Assembly: GCF_032854445.1 (NCBI RefSeq)
Contig: NC_088295.1
Span: 84,304,644-84,364,643 of the forward strand
Length of the DNA stretch: 60,000 bases
Origin: Liolophura sinensis
Taxonomy: Eukaryota; Mollusca; Polyplacophora; Chitonida; Chitonidae
Direction: 5' to 3'
The notes under the pieces are model-generated. The model saw nothing but the letters and a program-made list of their open reading frames with translations, made no database searches and had not been told where the DNA came from. The position numbers were made by a program, and so were the translations under genes. The stretch's first letter is position 1. Every line of letters begins with the position of its first letter. This document shows, piece by piece, positions 37,201 through 48,009 of the stretch.

Positions 37201-40200
37201 TCTTCCGGAGAGTAGCTGATTCGCTGGAAAAAAGTAAGTCATAAAGCATCACGTGGCTATAAATGATTAATTTTGGTTTAATTTTATGGAACAGTAGTTT
37301 AATTCACTAAAACAGGGTGAGCAATGGAGGCATTAGAGTCATTAAGAATTGTTCGATCAAAAATATACACAAGTTCAATTTCACACATAAGTAATCCTGG
37401 TGACCGAATAGAATATATTACTTTTTTGATTAAAAAAAAGAGGGTAGAAAAAAGGAGAAAGAAAGAAAAGAGATGAAATAAAAAACAATGGACGGGTACA
37501 TGTAGATAAACTAGAATAATAAAAGGCAAAACATATAAATGATGAATGATTGATTTGAAAGATTTGAATAATTTGACATTCAAATGATAACACTTGACAG
37601 GTTCAACTTTATTCATTGGACGGCGTTGATGTCGGGTGTTTCGCAATATGAAGTTATGTGAAGAACCATGTATATTATAGGGTTTTGCAGCAAACGCACT
37701 GGAAAATTTGAGGAGAATGTAAGAGTTAATCACTAATAATTGCACAGTCATCAGATTTTCATATATGCAGCAGATCTAAACCATCAGGAATCGAAGCCAC
37801 ACAACAGTATTCAAAACCGTACTATAATACACACTGAATGGCCTCACTACTTTAAATTTTAATGATGTGAATGGTATAAAAAAAAAACACATTTTAAGTG
37901 TTTCCAATTTAGCTCTAACGGTTCGAAAGTAATTTTTTAAATCACATTTCAACATTGGTTTGGGGAATAGCGTTCTGAGCTTATGTCCATGTATTCATCA
38001 GAATTCAATCGCTAATATGTATGTCCTAAGGATCTCTTTCATCAACCTTTTGTCCATCTTATCATCATGTCTCATTAATGTTCATACAAATGTTCATTAA
38101 GTCGCCAGAAATTAAACACTAACGATTATGTTCCTGTATAACCTCCAAAGATAAATTATTTGTGTACAGCTGTTAGTGTCGATGGAACGAACAAGTGTTG
38201 TCAGTGTCTGGTATGTCTTTGTAGTAACATCAGCTTTGACCTAAAATACAAATAAACAATGACCAAACAGTAAGTTTGATCATGGTACTGATGATGTCAA
38301 CATGCTTACGTCTTCATAACGCCTTCTGTCACCTCTGGGGTTGCCCGGGTGCTCCTTACCAGGGTGTCGACCTTGAGACATCTTTAATCTCTGGAATTCG
38401 TCCCAGTGTTTGTCCATGACTGTCCGCTGAAGAACCGTCACTCGAGACAACAATAAGTCAACTGAAAGTCGTCACTAAGAACAATGTAATACATACAAAA
38501 CACGATAAATAACTCTCAAGCGCCGAATTAAATTGACCACCTTTTAACAAAGTACAAATAATGGTGGATTTGTGTGAATAATTTCACGCCAAAACGTTTG
38601 AAACTGGTCATTGTTAACAAGCTTCTGCGGAACATAAGAAACTGCGCGCTCACAACCCAGAAGACGCTGTTGTTGGGATTGTGTACGCTTCGCTTCCATG
38701 GTTTCTTTTGTCTTAAAGCTGACGCCCAGCCATATTTCAGACGATAAGTAAAGTCTGAAAGGCAATACTAACCTGAAAGGTTCAACACTAACCTGTATCC
38801 TCAACGCAACTGCCGGTGCCAGTGCTGGCCAAACTTCTGACTTTCTGGCGAATTAAACCGTTCAGTTTGGTCACAATCGTCTTGGCGAAACTTCTATGCG
38901 GATCACACTGTTTAATGTGGTGGATAACTGATTCTAGAAACAGGATATCTGCGCACACAAGCTGCGAGGGTCTCTCAGAAGCAGGTTGTTTCTTCCTGTG
39001 GCCACTCTTCCGTGTTACCTTTCCAACTGTTGGAACTTTGCCATGAAGTTCAGTAGTCGTCTTAACCTATACTCCCAGAAAACAAATCACATGTTAACTA
39101 TATAGGAGCTATTCATGTACATCTTAGTAGGCTCATTGACGACAATGAATAATTAAAAATGGCAAATACACATGTAAAGGGTGAAATTTCATAGAAGTGA
39201 GCATGCTAGGTATTAGTCAGCATTATTCGGTGGATATCTGTATTAATAACCATGGTATGGATGTTGAAATACAAACTTGGTGAGTGTTGAGTTTAGGTAT
39301 CAAAAGTTACGCTAGAAGTTATTAAAAACGAGTGTAATGTTACCTCAGACTAAAACTCAAAAGCTCCCAAGGTTGAATCTTAACATACTTCTTAAAAAAA
39401 TAGTTGTTTAATCCGAGACACGGACAGAATGAGAGAGACTTCCAAAGAGAAGATCATCAAGAATTTAATTAGTTGATAAAATGTTGGATGTATTAATTTA
39501 TTTATTTTTTTTGATTGATGTTTTACGCTGTAGAATATTTCACTTGTACGACGGCGTCCAGCATTATGGTGGGAGGAAACCGGGCAGAGCCCGGGGGGGA
39601 ACCCACTACCATCCGCAGGTTGCTGCAAGACCTTCCCACTTACGGTCGGAGAGGAAGCCAGCTTGAGCTGGACTTCACAGCGACCGCATTGGTGAGAGAC
39701 TCCTGGGTCCCTACGCTGCGCTAGCGCGCTAACCAACTGAGCCACGGAGGCCCCCTAAAATGTTGGAAGAGTGGATTATTATTTATTACAGCGAAATTAA
39801 AACTCGGTGCACGTGTACCTAGGCAGACCATGCATGCCCGCGATCGTTGAAGATAAAACATTTATGTATACGCGCCTACACATTAGCGGATCATTGTTAG
39901 CAAACAAAAGCATGGGGAATGTTCAGTGGAAAACAAGCGGATAATACAAGAGCCGGGGGGGTGGGGGTGGGGTGGGGGGGTTCTCTGCATCATTTGCTTA
40001 TAAGGATATATACTATGTCATCACCTGCAGCAACGGATTTTAAGTGTTTTCCCGAACTTATAGCTGGTGAGTAGTTCCCTTTTGCTCAGTTTTTGGAGTG
40101 CTACCTTTCAGATATCTTAGTTCCTAGCATTACGTCTCAACTACGATCGGCTTGGTGTCGCCGTAATGAGTGACGAAGGCGCTACTCGCATTAACCAGGG

Positions 40201-43200
40201 CCTTGGATAACATACAAGCCAATGCTGCTGGAAAAGTCTTTCCTCGATAAAGTTGATAAAAGATGCTGGATATGATAAATTTTGGGGGAATAATCGCCTT
40301 CTTTTTCACCTTGCTCTTACGACACTACACCTAGACTAATGCAACAAAAGTATATTTTCATACCTTCTTGGAGAGATGAAAAACACAAAAGGTCAGCAAG
40401 TATCATATACAGGAGCCGAAAAACTTGCTCAAGGGTAATTTATTTAATTATTAATCTGATTGGTGTTTTACTTCGCACTCGTGAATATTTCATTTTTACC
40501 ATGGTGGTCAGCATTATGGTCGAAGGAAACCGAACAGAAACCACAGGAAATACCCGACCATCAGGAAATTGCTGTAGACCTTCCTTTGTACAATCGGAGA
40601 AGAGACAATCATGAGCTGGACTTGATATCGCATTAGTGACAGGCTCCTGGGTTATTGTACTGCTCTAGCACTGCGCTAGCACTCTAACCATTCAGCCACT
40701 GAGGCCACCCCCCCACTTCCCCACCCCCACCCCCCTGAAGGATCATAACTCTGCTGTAAGTCTAGTGCGCACTTGACGTTAACTTTTAAACTGATCAAAC
40801 CACGTTTGGGGCTTAATAAAATTGATTGTTACGAAATCAGACAATGGTGTATCTGATCGGTGCCTCAAGTTCTTTTGTTTTGGGGCTTTTATCCATCACT
40901 CTTTAGGCCTATATATATGGTGAACCATAACAAACAACACATCAATGTATGCCTTAATTAAATGCAGTACCAGTACCACTTTGGTTTTATTAAAGTAGAG
41001 TAGCTGTTACAGATTGCGTCCAATGTACAGTTAAATGTATTCTATATCATTACCAACTAAGTGCCTTCCTTTGAGCGTATTATTCACTAACCATCCATGC
41101 ACAAACAAGCAAAGGGTTTAGAAATGTACCTAGGTAAAGTTAATGAAAGATGTGAAAAGACAGGGTAATTGACAAGATTCCAAATTCTACCACTGAACTG
41201 GAATATCGTGGATAATATTTCTCAACACATAATCAATACAGTCCCTAACAGTTTTCCCATGGGTAAAATGTCATAAAAATCAGTTAAAAATGTAGCTCCC
41301 ATTTTCCATAAACAAATGTTTTTGTCTTGAAAAAGCCGTAACCGAAATTACGCACGAAAAGAGTCCAAAAAGGCATATGCACATATACATGCCGTCAACA
41401 AATCTGTAAAGCTCAGTGCATTAGAAACTGGATGAGAGATTGCACTGACAACCTCTCATATTTTTTTTAGTCCAGAATTTATCTTGAAATGGAGATTACT
41501 TGAAAACTAAAACACGAAATGAAATGATGTAAACAAAAATTAACACAGGGGATCCACACACACATACATGTATTCTATGTATGTCATCTACACGCATTTA
41601 TGAAAGTCCATTGAATCCTATAAAATGATTTTACCTTCAAATGGGAAATACTTGAGAAACAATGCAAAGAATGCAATAAAGCTCACGCACATCTGCACAT
41701 TGTGTCTAACACACTGGATAAGTTCCATAAACATCTGTAGAAAATTGTACGCAGATCAAATTGTGACAGACAGACGGACAGACAGAATGAAGCTAACCTC
41801 ACCTTCTTTTCAGTGGAAGATTACCATTAAAAGTATTTAGAGGGTATTATCTTTTTGAATCGGATTTTTTTTTCAAAGCAATAACAAAACAGTTGAAAGA
41901 AAGTAGTAAGCATGATTATATAGTTGTCTCCATCCTTCGCGATTTGTGCTGATGGGCATGGGACTGAGAGAGCATATTGCCTAATATTACATAACACTTG
42001 TTTCCACCACATAAAAGGTGCAACACTTGACATAACCTTACGCCATGTTGGCTGCTATCTAACAAAAGTTTATTGGCACCATGGTAAACATTGCAAATCC
42101 TTTGTCAACCCATGCTGGTAAAACTGGGCATTAAGTGAAAGCTTAAATACTAAAGTTGCTGAAATAAGGAACTTTCATGAGTCATACTAAAAGACAAACG
42201 TAAGATACCGTAAACAGTAATTTACTCCTTATAAATCATTCGTGTACTCACGGCAGAAATGTTATAAATATCGCTCATTGTGTCTATGCACATATTCGCT
42301 CCCGTCAAAGTGTTAAGATGCACGGTGACTGTAAGTGCCATGTACATGTACCATTTACAAAGTCTATACTCGGCTTTAACGGATGTTGAAACATAGCTGA
42401 ATTGCGTTTCATAATGAATCACCTCAAAACAACCGTTATGTACTGTTTCTTTATGATACTATATATAGTACTAGGATCACATTCGCAATATCAATTTTAG
42501 CGATAACTATAAGAATAGATGGGGGAGCTATGTGGCCGTAAAGCGAGAAAGTCTCAGCAGCCTGCGGATGGTTTTGGGTTTCCCCTGAGCTCTGCCCGGT
42601 TGCCTCCCATCATAAGATTGACCGTCGTAATATAAGTGAAATATTCTTAATTACAGCGTAAAACATCACTAATAAATAAATAAATAAATGTTAGGATACG
42701 GTTACAAGAAAAATGTTAGAAAGCAATATAAAAGAATCTAGTGTTACTGCCATTCAAATAAAAACGGTTTATTAGCTTTTAAACACGTGCACGTGTGTGG
42801 AATGACACGTGTGCGTTTCATATACAGCCAACAGTGTATATGTCATTACCGAAAATAATACCATGGCATCAACGAGACCAAACTCATTATAAACTATTCG
42901 TCTGAATGATCCTTTATATCCATCGCTTCTTATGACTACTATGATGATGTACAATCGTGAGATGCTCATAAACCTGCTAAAATATAAAAGTCTACAGCAC
43001 AAGGAGTAAAGCAACAGCAGCTACGACGACAGTTTGATAGTTGGCAAAAGCTCACACATAACCGATGAAATACGGCTTCAGTTTGGGTTTTAGTCTAACT
43101 GTTCGTGTAAATGCTTAAATAGAAGCATACCTTGGGCCTAATGCATGTTCAGTGTAGGTGTACTTTGACAGCTTCATCTATATTTTAAGTCTTACACAGG

Positions 43201-44290
43201 TGACAAAATTTGTGTTTTAGATGATGATACAGTTTGACAACAGTTTTCCTTTAACAACAGTTTTCTAATCGTGCACTTGTAAAATAGATTAAATCTTCCG
43301 GATGAGCTACAATTTGTCAAGACTATTTATACAATTTACAGCAACCCACTAATCACCGATGCAATGTTCAAGCACGGTGGTACAATTGATGATAAATTTT
43401 CTTTCTCATATAAGGACGGGCTAAAAAGCATCCAACATGGCCATTCCGACGGGATGGACAATTCCAAAATGGTGTGTCCTGCGGGATACATTCCTTAATC
43501 CTTACCTCTGCAAACTGGTGTTTCCTCTCTTTCAATAATGGCACCTCATTCGGATGTACAACTATTATCTCATCACCGTTTTTTTCGTCCAGTTTTGGGT
43601 ACAGGAGTACGTCCTTCAAAATGGTTATACGTTTACAATTACGTTTACAACATAAGCGATTCCTGATAGATAATGTCATAAACACATTCACTGACGAAGA
43701 AGAAACCAGAGGTTTATTCCTCGAAGGCAATTCTGACTTCAGCCCAAATTTGAAAAACGATTTTAGAGTTTACTTTTGCCCACTTTATCAGTGTTATCTT
43801 AAGACTAATGTCTCAAACTTTCAACTTCCAATACCAAAAACTAAGCACTGTGAAGAGATTTTAAATTTTTGACCAGAGTCAGAATGGCTTTGTGAAATCG
43901 GCTCCAGGAGCTCATATCTTAGCAGAAACTTATAATTTGCCTAACACGGAATGACTCTTCTTGGTCACATGATTGAAGAATTGTTAAGTACGACGTAAAT
44001 ACATACATCCTAACATACATACATATGCATACATACATGCATATATTTTGATCGAGAGCCGAAAGCGTATAGAAAGTCTAAAGTTCCGATGATACCTGGA
44101 AGTAATTTGCATCACTCAGGTCCAGCTATAGTTTAGATATATTATTCCCCAGAATGTCATTTACTGATTTATTTTTATTAACGCCATAATTAGTTAATGG
44201 TTAAACATCTAAAGATAAACATAAATATATTGGAAAGCTGTAATTATCTCCTACCGGTATGAAGGGATCACGTCCATTACACGTCGCCAT
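34035..44290 (-). CDS. Unrecognised multi-exon basic protein with a C-terminal membrane segment
   Basis: Exons by splice signals and phase: 44290-44255 (MATCNGRDPFIP, good context GGATGGC), an exon ending at 43506 (probably starting at 43613), 39066-38793, 38461-38310, 37223-37166, 37007-36805, 35723-35524 and a last exon ending at 34035. Five consecutive exons (39066 to 35524) have clean AG/GT borders and matching phases. The conceptual protein is about 400 residues, rich in Lys/Arg/Asp/Glu/Ser, with a helical middle (LLLSRVTVLQRTVMDKHWDE; RFDRFINQKYRDELREV) and a hydrophobic C-terminal stretch (MISLVVTSGTVAYIFAHGLL) followed by EWRR. I recognise no domain. A tail-anchored membrane protein is one reading. 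The joins at 43613 and into the last exon need AAG acceptors and are the weak points. Confidence 0.6.
35006..35285 (+). mobile_element. SINE family B (tRNA-derived), in an intron
   Basis: The 5' head resembles a tRNA promoter: A-box-like TGGCTCGTGACCGAGTAGCT and B-box-like GTGGGATCAACCAT about 40 bp later. The 3' end reads GTATGGAGTTAACAACAGTC then TAATAAACCATAAATAAA, a typical SINE tail. It differs from family A in both head and tail. Confidence 0.65.
35524..35723 (-). CDS. Seventh exon of the unrecognised gene
   Basis: 200 nt, acceptor TTTCTTTTGTGGCAG, donor AAAGG|GTAAGT (phase 2). Hydrophilic sequence with KGFIGYDRRDGPNRSPPDGG followed by an acidic/helical end (HEEILDIVASVNNKS). No family recognised. 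Confidence 0.75.
36805..37223 (-). CDS. Fifth and sixth exons of the unrecognised gene
   Basis: Exon 37223-37166 (58 nt; acceptor TTTTTTTCCAG, donor AGT G|GTAAGC) encodes RISYSPEEIRSARRDSFES. Exon 37007-36805 (203 nt; acceptor TGTATTCCACAG, donor CGCAGT|GTAAGT) encodes an Arg-rich helical region. Codon phases match exactly across the 158-bp intron. The RRDSF and RRQSL sequences look like basophilic kinase sites; that is inference. Confidence 0.75.
38310..38461 (-). CDS. Fourth exon of the unrecognised gene
   Basis: 152 nt, acceptor GACTTTCAG, donor GAAGAC|GTAAGC. Contains VTVLQRTVMDKHWDEFQRL and a Gly/Pro/Arg/His-rich end (GRHPGKEHPGNPRGDRRR). Phase 0 at the exit. Confidence 0.75.
38793..39066 (-). 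CDS. Third exon of the unrecognised gene
   Basis: 274 nt, acceptor TTTTCTGGGAGTATAG, donor ACA G|GTTAGT. Encodes a basic linker (TRKSGHRKKQPASERPS), then a hydrophobic/helical section (LVCADILFLESVIHHIKQC). It joins in phase 1 to the next exon to give CVEDT-V-DLLLSR. No known domain. Confidence 0.7.
39495..39755 (-). mobile_element. SINE family A, near full length, in an intron
   Basis: On the minus strand it starts GGGGCCTCCGTGGCTCAGTT with an A-box-like GTGGCTCAGTTGGTTAGCG. It continues through the CGGTCGCTGTGAAGTCCAGC section, the GGGCTCTGCCCGGTTTCC core and ATAATGCTGGACGCCGTCG, and ends with an AATCAAAAAAAATAAATAAA tail. It serves as the reference copy for the fragments elsewhere in the window. 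Confidence 0.85.
39955..39980 (+). repeat. G-tract cluster with G-quadruplex potential
   Basis: Plus strand has runs of 7, 5, 4 and 7 G separated by single T (four runs in 26 bp), enough for a G-quadruplex. Its mirror lies at 40708-40735 on the other strand. Confidence 0.75.
40438..40709 (-). mobile_element. SINE family A, older copy
   Basis: Same order of blocks as the copy at 39.5 kb (GGCCTCAGTGGCTGAATGG head, AGGAGCCTGTCAC, CATAATGCTGACCACCATGG, AACACCAATCAGATTAAT tail) but with many substitutions, so it is an older insertion. Confidence 0.75.
40708..40735 (-). repeat. C-tract cluster (G-quadruplex potential on minus strand)
   Basis: Runs of 7, 4, 5 and 6 C separated by A or ACTT. On the minus strand this reads as G-tracts nearly matching those at 39955-39980. 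It directly abuts the head of the SINE at 40438-40709. Confidence 0.75.
42521..42689 (+). mobile_element. SINE family A, internally deleted
   Basis: Head GGGGGAGCTATGTGGCCGTA joins, after a deletion, to CAGCCTGCGGATGGTTTTGG. The GAGCTCTGCCCGGTTGCC core follows, then AAGTGAAATATTCTTAATTACAGC and a (AAAT)n tail. It lies in an intron of the minus-strand gene, in the opposite orientation. Confidence 0.8.
43506..43613 (-). CDS. Second coding exon of the unrecognised gene
   Basis: Ends ...CAG TTT GCA GAG|GTAAGG, a strong donor in phase 0. The frame is open and protein-like (DVLLYPKLDEKNGDEIIVV; NEVPLLKERKHQFAE). The 5' border at 43613 (ATAACCATTTTGAAG|GAC) is the best phase-0 acceptor I found. The open frame extends up to about 43750, so a longer exon or a start at the ATG at 43679 is possible. 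Confidence 0.55.
43989..44047. repeat. (CATA)n microsatellite
   Basis: Imperfect CATA repeats with interspersed CATG and CATC units, located in the first intron of the unrecognised minus-strand gene. Confidence 0.75.
44255..44290 (-). CDS. Putative first coding exon of the unrecognised gene
   Basis: Minus-strand ATG in good context, 12 codons, then CCG|GTAGGA donor in phase 0. This fits the next exon's phase-0 entry. Inference rests on position, context and phase only. The plus strand over the same bases also reads as a short hydrophobic peptide, which I rejected. Confidence 0.45.
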
Positions 44291-46327
44291 CCTGTTGTCT
44301 GCAGTGTTCTGCCGGGCCTAACTCTCGCGAACTGATAGCGTGTGATTCTAGCGTGTATGCCTCCTAGCGCTCAGTTCCTGAAACCCTACCTACCATTTGA
44401 TTAGTGTACACCATGACAAGTCTGTGTTACCTGGCCAACCCTGGGCAAGCATCCCCCAGGGGAGCAGTTGAACCTGATAATGACAATAGGTGGAGGCGAG
44501 CCGATACCCGAGCTTACACAAACATAGACTATCAGCTATAGGCACGCGTGCAGAATTGCCCCAAATATCCTAATGCGACATCTTTCAGCCCAATTGTGTC
44601 AATATCCGATTTCTTTGAAGTAATTTATTATTGTTTGAAAAACTCTTGTTGAAGGCTCACATCGGATATGGATTGGAACGGATTGAGACCGGTTATCATA
44701 AGTGCCTATAAGCTTCATACAGGACGCCATCGAACTATTCGCGTCATTATGCAGTACCGATGGAGAATAAATACATTTGGCTACACACAGCTAACAATGC
44801 GCTAGGACAGGACCGACGAACCACAATAGCCAATTGCTATAACATTTAACCAGCTTTCTGTCTATAACCCAGCCAATTTACACCTTTGCGTCTGTCACAC
44901 AAAATCGACAGGCCTTCTTCATCGACTTACATCAACAATGCTCCCACACACCATGACCAACTCATCACACGTTACTAATATACCTTCTTCGCCCATTTAA
45001 TACATTTATTTCAGTACACCCAGTCCTTTTCAGGGTGTTGCAGAAACGTCACTACTCGATCTTCCCAATTTATTTTATGTTTTACAGAATTCCTGGTATT
45101 TAAACCTATCATCAAAGTGTCGGTTTCTTTCTTTGTTCGCCGATGATTTGTAAAGCTCCTGTGAGCATGATTTAGTTCACAACAGTCTCTCCTTATGTAC
45201 CAGACCCGCCCTAACGCAGACATATTCTACATGCGGCATCACTGAAACATCAAGTTGATGACACCAGACACTAAAGACCAGACAAGGGTTCAGTATGATC
45301 AAACTTGTGATTATACCTGAGCAACTGATATCAAGACGGACACCCTATAACTATTGACAACGATGCACCAATCCCCTAAACAGCCTGAATTGGTCATCGC
45401 GCACATTATTTTTTCTTTGTGCTGTTCTGTTGTCTTCTGTTTCCAGCTAGCACTTGGGGATTTCGCGTCATTAAATGAATTAAATGAAATGATTGTGATC
45501 CCATTGCATGTTTTCTGCATGGTAAATGTGAATTCATTTAAGCTGGATATGTTCTCACGTATAACCTTCAAGTACATTATACAGATAGTGCATGTTGAGG
45601 GATGAGATATCAAGAATTGTCATTCAAGAAAAGTGATGCCCAACGAGTGACAATTGCTGATATCCCATCACGCAGCATGTACTATGTGTTTTATGTTTAT
45701 GTGCATGTACTGACCAGTGGAAACCAAGAATCACTCTGTGGGCATATTGATGTTTAAATACGTGGATCTGCATAGTATTAGACTATCACCAAAGCTCTTA
45801 TGTAAAGCCATCCAACTACGACCAACGCGATGAATGATTTATCACAAATTCTGAATAAATAGTGCTTCATTCTGGAAGACATTTAATATAATAAAAGGCA
45901 TCCATTTATAAATAGCGCATAAAGTCAAGGGAGTAATTCTCAAATGGGGACTGTTGATGCTCCTGATGTTGGAGCTCTCGTGTAACTTGATAACTGCTGT
46001 TGACTGTTATCATGATTTATGACGATTACATCTTTCACGCCGAATTGGTTGTCAGTGTCAAGTATTGATGTGTCAACATCATCTAGTTTCATACAGGTCT
46101 TCAGTTTATTCACCTAGTATTTTCAGACAAAGTCGTCGGAAAGTAACTCAGGCAAAAGACAAACTCTAGAATTTAGTAATCAAATGGTTGGACATTAACT
46201 TAAATCATTCTCATGATATACAAAACAAGCATTATGGAATGAGTGGGTTACATTCGTTCGTTGCAACAACATAACATCCAATCCAAATTCACCTGCATGA
46301 TCGCACATTGAATACTGACAGACTAGA
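44291..46327. other. Upstream region of the unrecognised gene
   Basis: No supported coding sequence. The first few hundred bases should contain the promoter of the minus-strand gene if 44290 is its start. I find no clear TATA box. Short open frames at 45011-45613 are unremarkable. Confidence 0.35.
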
Positions 46328-46526
46328 TTTATTTATTTATTAGACTGGTGTTTTGGCTCACGCGAACACCCACGAGCACCCGTAGGTTGCTCGCAGATCT
46401 TCCCATGTACGACCGGACGGGAAGCCAGCAAGAGCTGGACTTGAATTCACAGCGACCATATTGATGAAAGGCAGCTGGGTCATCGCGCCGCGTTGCGTGC
46501 TAACCACCTCGGCCACAGAGGTCCCC
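46328..46526 (-). mobile_element. SINE family A with internal deletion
   Basis: On the minus strand: GGGGACCTCTGTGGCCGAGG head, CAGCTGCCTTTCATC, GCTGTGAATTCAAGTCCAGC and CTGGCTTCCCGTCCGGTCG blocks, then GTGTTCGCGTGAGCC and an AATAAATAAATAAA tail. The GCTCTGCCCGGTT core and following block are missing. Confidence 0.75.
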
Positions 46527-46547
46527 AGCAGAATGACTAGAGCCTGA

Positions 46548-46597
46548 AACATGATGTGGTAGGATGTGGTGAACTGCAACATGATGTGGTAGGGTGG
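46548..46597. repeat. 30-bp tandem duplication
   Basis: AACATGATGTGGTAGG begins at 46548 and again at 46578, giving one full and one partial 30-bp unit immediately 3' of the SINE at 46328-46526. Confidence 0.7.
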
Positions 46598-46806
46598 GCA
46601 CGTGTTTTGGCCGAGCTCCCGATATATGCCTACTATAATATAATTGACTCTCTACACGCCACGGATCCCAAAAGCTACCCTGCTCGGCCCAAGCGAATCT
46701 ACGGCACGGACCCCAAGCTGAGCAGCACCGACTAAGCGAGCCTAAACTCGCGGCCTTTCAGTTAACCTGTACTTGATCTGTGTGTATGTGTCTTCTTGTC
46801 AATACT

Positions 46807-47060
46807 ACCGGCCCCGATAGCACAGTTGGTAAAGCGTCTGCTTCGAGAGCTGTGGATCCTGGGTCGAGTCACACCTAAGACCTTAAAAGAGGAAGTTGTA
46901 AATGCCTCGCTTGGCGTTCAGCATGAAGGGAATAGTGGAACGGCTGGCGACCCGTGCCGGTATAATGGCTCGGGCGGGGCGCCTTACCTGCCTTTGGTAA
47001 GTTGTCTCAGTGAAGCAGCACTCCTGTCATACCTTCATACCTTCATAAAGGGCCTGGAAA
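46807..47060 (+). mobile_element. SINE family C (tRNA-derived)
   Basis: Begins GGCCCCGATAGCACAGTTGG with an A box (AGCACAGTTGGTAAAGCG) and a B box (GGGTCGAGTCAC). Body contains AAATGCCTCGCTTGGCGTTC and GCCTTTGGTAAGTTGTCTCA, ending in CATACCTTCATA repeats. It abuts the LINE ORF1 start with no gap I can see. Confidence 0.75.
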
Positions 47061-47846
47061 ATGCCTCGCTCCACAGCAACAAGAATGCAGAACCAACATG
47101 ACGGTAATGTTGCTGAACTTGTCAGTGAAACTGGGGGTGAGTCCTCAAAACTTGAAAAATTTATGGAATTCATGACGAACTCGGTGAGTTATTCAGAACT
47201 AAACAGACTTGAACAAATGGAAGTTGAGTCACGGCTCACCAAATTTCAGCGAAAACAAACTGACATTATTGATAGTATGGAGATAACTAACAATGAAATT
47301 TCAAAATTAAAAGAGAAAGTCAGCTGGAGACTAAAAAACTCAATGAACGTGTGTCATTTCTGGAATAAGGCAACAGCCTACCGAACGACAGAATTCTACA
47401 CATACTACTGAAGAACGCTACAGTAGATCGCACAATGTTCGTTTTGCGGGCATCGCGGAAACAGACGATGAAAATGTAAATGACATTATTCAAAACATTA
47501 TCACAGAAAAGTTGAGCCTACCCCGAGCCTTTATTCAGAATGCACACAGAGTTGGCCCTCATAAACCGGACCGCAAGCTCTGGCTTGTGTACTTATTTTG
47601 AATTCTATAGTGCCTCATTTGCGCATGTTTTCGGTGTGCTATTCTGTCCACAAATGTTTAGGCAGCTAATGGTAATATCTTCTTGGACTTGATAGATGAG
47701 GAAATAAGTGATCCATTCCTGAGGCTAGCTGCACATTTAGTTTTCTATTTACATGAATGTGTTAATACTTATCAAAATAAACAAACCCTGTCAGCTGACA
47801 CTTTTGCTCTTAACGATCTGGAGAACATGTGATACCTAAGTGATAC

Positions 47847-48009
47847 AAAAAATTGTAATAAAAATCAAAAGTGCGATTTAGAAGAAACTGATCTTAGTGT
47901 TAATGGAAGCTTATTCCATTCTATGGGACCGGAAGTTCTGAATAAATAATATGCAATGGTTTGTGGAAGGCCAGATGTCTATCTCGCGTGTGATACGGAT
48001 TAAAAATTT
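47847..48009 (-). repeat. Left arm of a perfect 163-bp inverted repeat (misplaced LINE 3' fragment)
   Basis: This segment is the exact reverse complement of 49877-50039, which is the C-terminal end of the LINE ORF2 in its normal place. It therefore lies inverted between the ORF1 remnant and the endonuclease start. I found no mismatch over 163 bp by eye. Confidence 0.85.

Noticed and set aside
37299-37751. 150-codon minus-strand open frame
   Set aside because: Rich in Phe/Leu/Ser from an AG-rich low-complexity tract, and it lies within an intron of the gene on the same strand without in-phase borders.
44259-44321. Plus-strand 20-codon signal-peptide-like frame
   Set aside because: It stops after 20 codons with no donor. 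The minus strand over the same bases gives an ATG in good context with a donor that fits the downstream exon phase.
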